A stretch of DNA of 64,000 nt from assembly GCF_905220415.1 (NCBI RefSeq), contig NC_059539.1:5208001-5272000 (forward strand), in the 5' to 3' direction. Position 1 is the stretch's first letter, and each line of letters starts with the position of its first letter. Below are positions 24,290-34,700 of the stretch, one piece after another. The stretch comes from Colias croceus. Its lineage: Eukaryota; Arthropoda; Insecta; Lepidoptera; Pieridae. Below the pieces are notes generated by a model that made no database searches, was not told the origin of the DNA, and saw only the letters and a list, made by a program, of their open reading frames with translations. Made by a program: the position numbers and the translations under genes.

Positions 24290-24430
24290 AAAGCGCGTTC
24301 ATATCAAAACACAAATTAACTACACGCGCACAGATTACGAGCGCCCGCGTTGACAGCACAACACAACTGGCAACGACGGCGCCCGCGCCCCTCTGCGCGC
24401 GATATGCATTATACGTCACTACAGTCTTTA
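24290..24430 (-). promoter_or_regulatory. GC-rich 5' region of the RhoGEF gene
   Basis: Just upstream of the RhoGEF ATG lies a GC- and CpG-rich stretch (GCGCGC, GCGCCCGC, CGACGGCGCC) in otherwise AT-rich DNA. This suits a promoter or 5' UTR of a TATA-less gene. No clear initiator could be fixed, and another 5' exon further upstream is possible. Confidence 0.35.
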
Positions 24431-24489
24431 GTCTATCATTCTTTGATAATTTGATTCTGCCTTGTAACTATTTGTTCGTTAAATAATAA

Positions 24490-25236
24490 GGAGATAGATA
24501 GATATATGTATAAAGTATAAATTATTATAGCGTATCCTTTCGGTATCGATCGTCGCTTTGAAAAGTAGCTCAACCTAACGGAACTTTGATCTGGTTTTCA
24601 ATTATTATGATTACGCCTGCTAATAATGTAATGATTTAATATGCAGTATGCTAACATTAAATGTTAAGTTGTACAATAAACCACTTTTACTTGAAGTTAT
24701 TTCAAGTCGTAATATTTAGATAAGTAATTATGGAATGTAGGTTGTATATACCTAACTTACATAATAATATGTACATAGGTTACTTAGTTTAAAATTATTT
24801 TGCATACAATTATTTCTATTAATTTCATATTATGCCTTACAGGCAGGATATTATGGCAGGACTTATGTTTGTCTAAGATCTGAATTGTACCCATATTCAT
24901 GAATATAAATATTTTAATTTGAATTTTGAATTTGAATTCTATATTTTTTTCATAAGTAGATATGCAAGACATCATGATTTTTTTTTTCATTTTCTGACTG
25001 GAAATATTATATTGATAGATAGGTAGGTATATCCTGCAGAAACAGAATATTAATTTTGAAATTAAAAGCCTTAACATAATATTTTACCACTTTATTAGAA
25101 AATTGTCATCTTGGTTCTTGGTTGTTACCAAATACATTAACAATAGCTTACAATTAGAAAAGTAAATACAAGAAAATAACGTATTAAATATTAGATACCT
25201 ATCTAGTATCAATTATAATCTATACAATGAATTGAA
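24490..25236. other. Spacer between RhoGEF and CRAL-TRIO gene A
   Basis: AT-rich, with no exon or recognisable repeat seen on either strand. It separates the 5' end of the RhoGEF gene from the 3' end of CRAL-TRIO gene A; both are on the minus strand. Confidence 0.5.
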
Positions 25237-25242
25237 TTTATT
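25237..25242 (-). terminator. Poly(A) signal of CRAL-TRIO gene A
   Basis: AATAAA on the minus strand, 57 bases beyond the stop codon. Confidence 0.5.
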
Positions 25243-25298
25243 TTAAACTGCTAGTATTTTTTTCTTATCAACAAAATTAATGAATAAATCTAATTAAC

Positions 25299-28200
25299 TT
25301 AGTCAACATCCAGTTTTCGGAAGGAGCCTTCAAGTCCGAACAGTGAAGATGCAGTCTTCGGTTTCTCTGGGCGTCTAGACTCGTCTGACCGAATGCTTTC
25401 CTCAGCGAGGAACCAGTCGCGGTAGCTTTCCACTTTAGCTTTCCAGTAATCTGAGGATTTACAATAAAAACTTATTAAAAAAATGTATAGAGAAATCTTT
25501 TAAGGATTATTCACTTTTAGAATTATAATCTCTTAGTCGTTGATTCTAAGTAATAACTAATGTGAATGTACTGAATTTATATAATTAAATATTGTAATCT
25601 TTTTTCTTAGTTTTTGAGTTCATTTCCCTCTCTCATAACGTCATGACCTCACTGCCATTACAAAAAAAAATAAACATTAATTACGCACGTTGTACCTACT
25701 ACGTGTGTATTTTATTTTCGTGATTGTTAAAAAAATATAAAAAATATATTAATCTGTTCCTCTCAAATAATTTCATTTTTGTTCCAGTTTCCAATCGTGA
25801 TTTTTAACTGGAATCGATTAGATTAGTTTAATTTCTTTCGTATATCCAAGAAATAAATAATTTGTGCCAAGTATAAGATTAAATTACCCGTAAGTTCTTG
25901 TATGGTCCCGTTCTTTCCACCGTATTCAACGGGTAGAGCCTCTTGTGAAAATTCTTTGTGAAAATTTTCGTACGGTGGATTATGAAGATGGATCTGCAAA
26001 CCACACATTTAAAGAGATTAGTGTTTGAATGAATTGAAGTTTAAACAGGACAACTTATGAAAATTGTTTAATTAAGTTAACACTATAAAATACTAACAGT
26101 AAAAATTCTTGTTATGCTTACAAAACCTTTTTTTTTTTCTTTTTATATAGTGAATCAGAATAAAAATTATTATTAATTACCCTCTTCTTCAACTTGTCGC
26201 TCATAAACGATTTTATAAAGGCAAACATAGTTTCAAATCCGGGCGGAGGGTTGAGCAAGTGCATATTCTTGACGCGAACTGGGAGAGCCTTCTCGAAAGA
26301 TGTTATAACTTTCTTCGCTAATGCTGGTGTCCATTGACCGATTGCAGCTAAACTGATATCCTTTAAATCTACAATAGCTTCCTGTAAATAATCTTATACA
26401 GTTATTCGTTCATCAAGTAATAAAATAATGATATTGATGAAGGTATAGTGAATTTCGTCAGATTAACATTGGATGTCTTACAACTTATAAAAATAAGAAA
26501 CGAAATATTATAAAACATTAAATTCTTCAGTACCGTCAGCGCCAGCAACGCTTTGATAGCAAAAGGGGATTACCCAAAAAATTTCATTTTAAATCAAAAT
26601 AGTTTCCAATAAACAATGACTTTGACTTTCAGAAGAATGAGAATAAGGAAAACATACTTTATTGCATTACTATTTTAAATTATACTCTACCTCCCCAACG
26701 ACTATAAAATTGTCATCTTCTTGCATTAATATCTCAATCACCATGTAACAAATTTTCATTAGATCCTCAACTGGAAATAGCTTTCCATCTGGAAAACCAT
26801 ATCGCAATAGTACTGGACGACCACTACCTTTCTTCACTGTATTCAATGGTAACGAAAAACTGAAGAACAGAAAAGAAATATATTTATCTAAACTAATATT
26901 ATAAGGCTGAAGAGTTTGTTTGTTTATTTGAACGCGCTAATCTCAGGAACTACTGGTCCGATTTAGAAAATTTTATTCGGTTTAAATAGCCCATTTTTCG
27001 AGGAAGGCTATAGGGTATATATCATCACGCTAAGACCAACGGGAGCGGGATTCCACGCTGGTGAAACCGCGAGGCGCAGCTAGTTTGAATGTAAAGTCGC
27101 ATGAAACATAATATCACATAGTAAAATTTTCGTCTTTCGATATATTTAAAAGTTAAAAAATTCTGGTAAATACTCACCCCCTTTTTAATATTTCATTCAA
27201 CTTTGGATCTAAGGGGTCCCTTTTTTGAAATAATTCAGGTACCACAGTACGTAGCGTGTAACTCATGTCGAGTTTTTCTTTTGTCCTTTCAAGGCTGAAC
27301 TTATTTCCTCGTAAAAAGGACACTATTATTTGATCGGCTAAAATGTTGTTAAAAAAATATTTACATTATTTTGATTGTATAGGGTTCATCCATACTAATA
27401 TAAAATGCGAAAGTAACTCTGTCTGTCTGTCTGTTACTCAATCACGCCTTAACTACTGAACCAATTTGCATGAAATTTGGTATAGAGATATTTTGATACC
27501 CGAGAAAGGACATCTATGTCCTTTATAGGCTACTTTTTACCCCGGGGCATAGGATAGGTTTTATTCCGGAATTCCCACGGGATCAGGAACTATGCGGGTT
27601 TTTCTTTGACTGCGCGGGCGATGCCGCGGGTGGAAAGCTAGTAATATTATAAATGCGAAAGTAACTCTGTCTGTCTGTCTGTTACTCAATCACGCCTTAA
27701 CTACTGAACCAATTTGCATGAAATTTGGTATAGAGATATTTTGATACCCGAGAAAGGAAATAGGCTACTTTTTACCCCGGGACGTAGGATAGGTTTATCC
27801 CGGAAATCCCACGAGAACGGGAACTATGCGGGTTTTTCTTTGACTGCGCGGACGAAGCCGTGGGTGGAAAGCTAGTGTTTTATAATTTCAATTCAGAATA
27901 TACCTAGCTGTGAAGTATTTGGAAGTGCTGACATCTGTTGGAAAGCTGATGTATCACTATTATTTTAAAAGAAGAACAATGTAACTGGTGTCCACCAGTT
28001 ATATTGTTCACCGTGGTGGAAATGAAACAATTTACAGATAGCAAACTAGATGGCGCTTTACACAAACTCCTAAATCAAAAATATGTATAAATTAATTGCT
28101 CTTAGTGTATAACTATTTTTGAATGACTAAAGAGCGTGTGTGCTGAGCACACAATATGTCAGAAGTGAAACTTCTTTGGCAAGATTCAAGGATTCAACGA

Positions 28201-28487
28201 TTTTGTTAATCATCGCCTTACCCCATGAGTCATGACGTGACGGTATTGCCATGACGCAACCTTGAAATTTTACTTTCAACGCGCCTAAAGAAGTTTCACT
28301 TCAAAAACCTTACATAGAAAATAACTAATCAAAGAAACTTACGTGGACTGACTTTGTGTAAATGCGGCTGTTTTTGGAGCCAATTTCTAATAGCTGTAAC
28401 ATCAGCGGCCAATCTTTCCGTCTTTTCATGAAGCTCCTTTTCAGCTATTTCTTGCAAGTTTTGTGGCAGTGGTCTTATTTTCAACAT
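25299..28487 (-). CDS. CRAL-TRIO domain protein A (six exons)
   Basis: Sec14-like lipid-transfer protein, expected to be cytosolic and to bind a hydrophobic ligand; the ligand is unknown. Exons are 28487-28343, 27337-27178, 26859-26691, 26381-26181, 25993-25888 and 25450-25299, giving 310 aa. The CRAL-TRIO N-terminal helices cover roughly residues 10-95 (WLQKQPHLHK; VSFLRGNKFSLERTKEKLD). The lipid-binding lobe spans about 100-255 and includes NMHLLNPPPGFETMFAFIK and the family signature ALPVEYGGKNGTIQEL. The C-terminus is LFGLEGSFRKLDVD. Exons 3 plus 4 total 370 bp, exactly the sum of exons 3-5 in gene B, but the intron lies at a different place (after VVGE). A 62-bp 5' UTR intron (28566-28505) is likely, with AG|GTAAGG and TTTTAG borders. 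It is 1 kb upstream of the RhoGEF start. Confidence 0.92.
26902..27084 (+). repeat. SINE-like repeat in intron 2 of CRAL-TRIO A
   Basis: Same family as 18179-18406: GAAGAGTTTGTTTG, CTAATCTCAGGAACTACTGG, ATCACGCTAAGACCAACGGG and CGCGAGGCGCAGCTAGTT. It lies between exons 3 and 2 of gene A and is in antisense orientation to it. Confidence 0.65.
27390..27875 (+). repeat. Tandem dimer of TCTG-microsatellite-linked repeat
   Basis: Two head-to-tail units (27390-27635 and 27636-27875) each run from TAATAT(TA)AAATGCGAAAGTAAC through CTCTGTCTGTCTGTCTGTT to GGGTGGAAAGCTAGT. They are close to identical and differ by small indels. The dimer lies in intron 1 of CRAL-TRIO gene A. Confidence 0.75.
28128..28302 (-). 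mobile_element. MITE-like repeat, reverse copy
   Basis: Reverse complement of the unit at 19731-19866, with inverted ends GAAGTGAAACTTCTTTGGC (28162) and its complement (28302) and a GTGTGCTGAGCACAC hairpin outside. It lies in intron 1 of CRAL-TRIO gene A. Confidence 0.55.
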
Positions 28488-28639
28488 TTTTTACGTAACT
28501 TACTCTAAAATATTTTAAAGATTTATTGGATTATACAATAATCAAATTTTATTTAAAAAGCCTTACCTTTTTATTTCCGAAATAAACTCCTAACAATGGA
28601 CCTTTTTTGGTAGGTATGTACTCTGTCTATAAAAACGAT

Positions 28640-29880
28640 ATTAGATACTAATTAGTAATTTCTTATTAGCCAAGTACCAAATTGACCCAATTGACATTCG
28701 ATAAAGCAATCTTAGTTTATAATTATTATAGAATACGAATATAGGTAGTTAGTTAGAACATAACAGTCTAACTTACGAAAACAAAGATAGATTAATCTTT
28801 GTCAGTTAACCAAAATCATCGTATTTCAAGTAATTTCGACTATTAATAATAATTAGAGAGATAGAGAGTACCCGAAATACAATTTTAAACACTTGTTTGT
28901 TTACTTACAAATAAATCGGTAGCTGATAATGCGACCACTCACAAAGCTTCCTGGATACAATACTGAATTTAATACTGTTTATGCAAAACGACTCAAAAAC
29001 CATTTTGTTTTATTTATAGGCCTTTTATTACTTTTTTACGTAGAATTTTTAACACAAATTAATAATTATTATCACTGTGCCTTGCAATGTTCATAATGCA
29101 AATATAAAATAAATAATAAGAAAAGTACTTAACTAAAATAACAGAAATTATAATTGGAACACAGTATTACTCTTTCTTTTTACATTATTTTTTATTACTA
29201 AATAATAAAATATATTATGTTATTAATAGAAATAGATAATACATTTTCCTCGGAGACAACGAGTAATCTAAATTACCAACCGTAAGCCAACTACAAAAGT
29301 TTTAATTTGGCTCTAACACATTTTTTCCTATATCTTTGAAATAAAAATACCTAGGTATATTTATAAACTTTATTTTATATATTTCGTGATTGTAGCACTT
29401 ACCTTGGTTATGATATTGATGTACACAACTTTGTAAAATTGTAGGAGAGCCCGTGGGAGATTGTCCTTCACCGATCTGATAACCAGATGAGACGTATTTT
29501 TTTACTAAATATTTTTTATTAAGAAATATGCCAAATATAATTGCTTGCCTATCGAAAAGTGGTCATGGCTATTTTTAATTACTTAAATTACCTTTTATCG
29601 ATTTTTTTTTTCATCACCTGAATGCTTAACCCAATGAAATTTATTTTACTGATATATAGATATATATATGATACTCATTTCAGTGTATGGCAAGCAGGTG
29701 TAAACAGGTTAGTCAAAAAAGGTGACTCCATCGATTGAGTGATGAGATAACTTATCGAAAGTTATCTCTTAGATTATTTTATTTCAAAATCAGTCATATA
29801 TACAGGGTTACTTGTAAAACACCAGCAACCTCGCGGGACAAGATATGGTCCGGGAGCCAGAAGCAGATTTTATGACCAAG
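28640..29880. other. Intergenic DNA upstream of CRAL-TRIO gene A
   Basis: AT-rich, no exon recognised. It probably holds the gene A promoter: a TTTTTATAG element lies near 28627-28636 on the minus strand. Confidence 0.4.
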
Positions 29881-29882
29881 TT

Positions 29883-30492
29883 CCTCTCAAGCGGTAATTA
29901 GTAAAATGCATCAAATTATAGTATTATGAAGCCTCGTGCACGTCAGCTGGAGCTCGGTTGGGGGGATGAGCGGTTGTAGCCTCCCACGCACGTAAGAAAA
30001 AAAAGTATATTCATTCATTTCCTCTCAGCTAAAAATTTGTCAAATTGTAGCTAACCCAATATCTCAACGAAAAATAATAATCAGCTGGTTACAGCATGGT
30101 GGCACAAATATGAAATAACCCACTAAAAACATTAGTTAAAAATATAGTAGTATAATATATAATTAATAAAGTTATTACTTATCTTTTACGGGGACTTATG
30201 TTGATGGAATTCCACGTATCTCGATGATCTTGTTAATGTCTCATTATATTCGAGACACCAGCTGACGTATAATACACCATGTTGTAACCAGCTGATTATT
30301 TTTTTTCGTTGAGATATTGGGTTAGCTACAATTTGACAAATTTTTAGCTGAGAGGAAATGAATGAATGTATTTTTTTTCCTACGTGCGTGGGAGGCTACA
30401 AACGCTCATCCCCCCAACCGAGCGCCAGCTGACGTTCACGAGGCTTTATAATACTATACTCTGATGCGTCTGACGAATTATCTCTTGAGAGG
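29883..30492. mobile_element. Foldback element with about 220-bp inverted arms
   Basis: The left arm (29883-30101) and right arm (30275-30492) are inverted copies, roughly 90% identical by eye, around a 173-bp loop. Landmarks in both arms are CCTCTCAAG, GCCTCGTG, GGTTGGGGGGATGAGCG, CCTCCCACGCACGTA, CATTCATTTCCTCTCAGC and ATATTGGGTTAGC. No coding capacity was seen. It resembles a foldback-type MITE. Confidence 0.8.
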
Positions 30493-30599
30493 AAATAATT
30501 AACCAAAGTAGCAACATTTGTTCTACGACTTTTGATAATTTGTTAGATTTTATTTTCATACAAAAATAAATATTCCCGTTTCCATATTCCGTTACCAAT

Positions 30600-31425
30600 T
30601 CCGTTACCAATTGGATGACCTGGACTACGCTGACGACCTGTGTCTGCTTAGCCATAAGCGCGTTGACATGCAGTCTAAATTAAACGACCTCCAACGTGAA
30701 GCTGCCTTGTGTGGACTCAAAATTAATATCCTGAAGACCCAGGAAATGCGCACTGAGGGTACAAATCAGCAACCGCTGACGCTGGGACCAGAGCAAATAA
30801 AGCGTGTCCAGCAATTCACGTATCTTGGTAGTGTTGTGTCCAATACTGGAGGTACCGAAGAGGACATCACTTCGAGAATCGCCAAAGCTAGGGCAACCTT
30901 CGCGCAGCTACGTCCCATATGGCAGTCGGAAGTGCTAACACGTGGAGTGAAATTTAAAATATTTCGCTCCAACGTTAAGAGTGTCCTCTTATATGGGAGT
31001 GAAACGTGGAGAGTCACCAAAGATATCTCGCAGAAAATTCAGGTCTTTATCAACCGCTGCCACCGACAAATTCTGAGAATTCACTGGCCTGAAAAGATCT
31101 CCAATGACCAACTATTGGAACGCTGCCACGAGACACCGATTTTCCTTCAAATCTTACGCCGTAAATGGACATGGATTGGTCACACTCTTAGAAGGGACAC
31201 CTTACATATACCCAAGCAAGCCCTGGAGTGGACTCCGCAAGGAAAAAGAAAGCGTGGCCGTCCTAGACAATCCTGGCGTCGTTCCGTGGCAGCGGAGGCT
31301 AGGGCGATTGGGTTGACGTGGCAGGAGCTGAAGAGCGTAGCCCAAGACCGAACGCGATGGCGGCGAACTGTGGACGCCCTCTGCCCCACATAGGGGCCAT
31401 AGGACCTTAAGTCAAGTAAGTCATA
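30600..31425 (+). mobile_element. 5'-truncated RTE-type LINE fragment (reverse transcriptase)
   Basis: An open frame of 260 codons (30611-31393) begins at the reverse-transcriptase catalytic box (LDDLDYADDLCLLSH) and continues through LKINILKTQEM, FTYLGSVVSNTGG, LLYGSETWRVTK and a basic GKRKRGRPRQSWRR segment to LCPT-stop. This is the C-terminal part of RTE-clade LINE polymerases. The endonuclease and most of the RT are missing. The surviving frame has no stops, so the insertion appears fairly young. A short 3' tail (TTAAGTCAAGTAAGTCAT) follows. Confidence 0.85.
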
Positions 31426-31427
31426 CT

Positions 31428-31553
31428 CTATAGCCTTCCTTGATAAATGAACTATCTTACAGGGAAATTATTTTTTAAATCGGGCCCGTCGTTCCTGAGT
31501 TTAAAGTGCGGTCAAGCAAACAAACAAACTCTTCGGCTTTATAATATAAGTAT
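31428..31553 (-). repeat. SINE-like repeat fragment, reverse orientation
   Basis: Reverse complement of the GAAGAGTTTGTTTG family: TATAGCCTTCCTTGATAAAT, then CAAACAAACAAACTCTTC and GGCTTTATAATATAAGTATG. It abuts the 3' end of the RTE fragment. Confidence 0.55.
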
Positions 31554-31686
31554 GGTGGAAAAATAAAGCAATTTAAGTGCATCATATAATTTATTTCAAA
31601 TACAAACGATTGTGATAAATACTGTCTACACAAACACTTATTAATAAGTTGATCAACACATTATTGTGCAGTTGTTTTCCCTTAAT

Positions 31687-31692
31687 TTTATT
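31687..31692 (-). terminator. Poly(A) signal of CRAL-TRIO gene B
   Basis: AATAAA on the minus strand, 9 bases after the stop codon. A second copy lies at 31590-31595, and either could serve. Confidence 0.4.
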
Positions 31693-31700
31693 ATTTTGGT

Positions 31701-34700
31701 CTAATCGATGTCCAGAGTTCTAAAAGAACCTGTATCGGAGAGATCAGCGCCAATTGGCTTCCCTTGTCGCTTGTGTTCATCTGTCCCATACTTTAACTCC
31801 TCCTCCATCCACGGTCTATACTCTCGCATTTTCTTTACCCAATATTCTGGAAGAAACAAAGCATATAGTTTCCTGAGGGCATTTATAATATTTACTTGAT
31901 TTTATAATTGCTCAAAATGTTGAAAAATGGATTGAGGGAAGAGAGGCCTTTGCCCGGCAGTGGGACAGCCATGGCTCATAATAATAATAATAAATTTATT
32001 GTGAATGATAATGAAATGAATATAATATTTTTTTACGTAGGCAAGTAATTACTTGAAAAATTCTCAAAAATTCTCCTTTTGGCAGGACAATTAATTAATT
32101 GTCCTGCCAAAAGGTGAATTTTTGTTTGTTGGCATTGAGATAAATTATAGCTTCGCAACCCATTAAATATTCCGTCTTAAATATGTCGTTTTTTTTTAGA
32201 AAATGTTCAGTGCAAATGCTAAAATTCGTATATTGTAATAAAGGTAAATATAGTGTGATAATATTATAACATAAAATGTACCTACCAATTATTTCCGGTA
32301 CAGTACCACCAGTGCCTCCGTACTCTACAGGAATAGACTCCTTAGGGAACAGATCTAATAACTCTTCGTGATTTTTATGTATCTTCAACTGAAATTACAC
32401 AAGAGCATTTAATAATGTCAAAAAGGATATTTAATACTTTTTATATATTATTAATACTTTTTACATAATATCTACACATTTATACTAATAAGAAATACTA
32501 TTTATAGAACAACCAATGTTTCAGATATTTATTTTTAATCAAAATCAATCAATTGTTAAAGTTTTTTGTACTATCATCTTACTTCAAGATTCTCATTACC
32601 TTTTTTAGAGGAAATATGAAAGTATTCTATGCTTACAAAGATCTCAATAAACGAGCTAATGTCTGGTTGGTCACGTCAACTTATTGTTCAGAAAAAAAAA
32701 CAATCTAGTTAATTTTTTCCTTATCACTAATATAACAATCAGTGAGGGCTAGTAAGTTCAATAAACAATAATAAGTACCCTCTCCTTGGCCTTTTCACTT
32801 AAGAATCCAGATACGAGTTTAAAAATAATCTCTACACCGGCCGGAACATTGATGTGATGGCTGCCTTTGAGACGAAGAGGAAGTGAATCCTGGAAAAAAA
32901 TGTACACACATTAGCCGAAATCAACATTAGTGCCAACGTATACGCTATAATAAGACCATATTATATTGACAGTAAGTCTTGTCACAAGAATATAATATTA
33001 CGAACTAGCTTTCCGCCTACGGCTTCACCCGCGTTTTCAAAGAAATCCGCATATTTCCCGTTCCCGTGCGATTTCCGGGATAAAACCTAGCCTATATTAC
33101 TCGTGGATAATGTAGCATGTAGTAAGAATTTTTAAAATCAGTCCAGTAGTTTATGAGCTTATTATTCATTACAATCAAACAAACAAAGTTTTCCTCTTTA
33201 TAATATTACTAGCTTACCGCCCGCGGCTTCGCCCACTTTGTCTAAAAACTTAAAAAAATTATATACTAAAACCTTCCTCTTGAATCACTCTATCTATTAA
33301 AAAAACCGCATCAAAATCCGTTGCGTAGTTTTAAAGATTTAAGCATACAAAGGGACATAGGGACAGAGAAAGCGACTTTGTTTTATACTATGTATTGGTA
33401 AGTGTAGATATTAGTGTAGACAAAAAAGCAGAGATTTAATAAGCATATCATATGTACCTACCGCGCTTGTTACATCTTACTGTTTAAACGCTTGAAAAGA
33501 TAACATTCATATGTTAAATATATTCAACTATAAACCTACTTGAGAGACTGCTACAAGTTTCCGCAGCAAACTAGGATTAACAAGAGCCAAGTGACTAGTA
33601 TTATTGCCGTCGTAATCAACAATTATCTTCGTTCCCACAATAGAAGCTGTATCGTCTTCTATTACCAGGATCTGAAATACATGTACGAAAAAGTGTAAAT
33701 AAATTTATATGTATAATTAGCTCCTTATGAAAATGTGTTAAAATGCAGACAAAGTTTCGGGTAATTCAATTTGTCAATAAATGTTGTGTTAAATATTTAC
33801 AGGTCTGCATACTTATAAAAGAAATAAGAATTTTCCGTAAAACTTACTAGTTATTACTAGTTATTATGTCTCTCTCTATAATACACGGGTATCGCCGTAA
33901 GGATGATACCCGGTCCTTTGGAAGGCTTACGTGGGGACACAGGTCCAACACGCAGAGGCCCTTTAGAGAATTTAATGTGTTGTGGGACACCAGCCGCAGC
34001 CTGCCCATGGCTGCACTATAGAGATACAGCCCTGGGCAGTCCGCGGCCAATGTAGGACTATTGCAGAAAAATGGAAATGAATAAAACTGAGTTATGGAAG
34101 GGGGTGTTAGATGGACTGGTATATTGGGTCTATGGGGGCTATGGACGTCTGCCTTTTCAATATTAAAAATTGAAAATTATGGCAGACGGTGACTCGCCAG
34201 TTCGGTCGATGGGCTCCCAAAAAGGTTACCGATAATGGCAACAAGGGGGCAACATCAGCTGAACGGCTGGGGGTGTAGAGAGGTGCGGCACCGGTTTCAC
34301 CATCGCGGGCCCGCGGGCCCGGAGCGGGTTTCCCCGCTATTACGCCATTAGACACTTCCACCCCCGAGCATATAGCTCTAGCGGCTCCACTCTGGACGGC
34401 CAACAAAGGCAAGCCAGAGGTGGGGGATCCTGAACCTCGTCATTGTTCACTCCGAACTGCCACTGGGACAGCCCAGAGGTGAGGACAGGGACCTCCCCCG
34501 GGAGCGCTCGGTTCCCGCGGGGTCGCTACTCCCCAACACCTCGCCACAAGGTGCCCTGCGGGGTGACTGACTGCACGGTTGGGATATCTATTGTAGATAT
34601 GCCAACCGGGGGCGATGGGGTCGTCACATCCCTACGCCTTTATTACTAGTTATTATTATTAGTTGTAGATATTATATTATAATTAAGTAATTATATATTT

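Noticed and set aside
34107..34412. 101-codon minus-strand frame
   Set aside because: Lies inside the GC-rich retroelement insertion; not a host gene.
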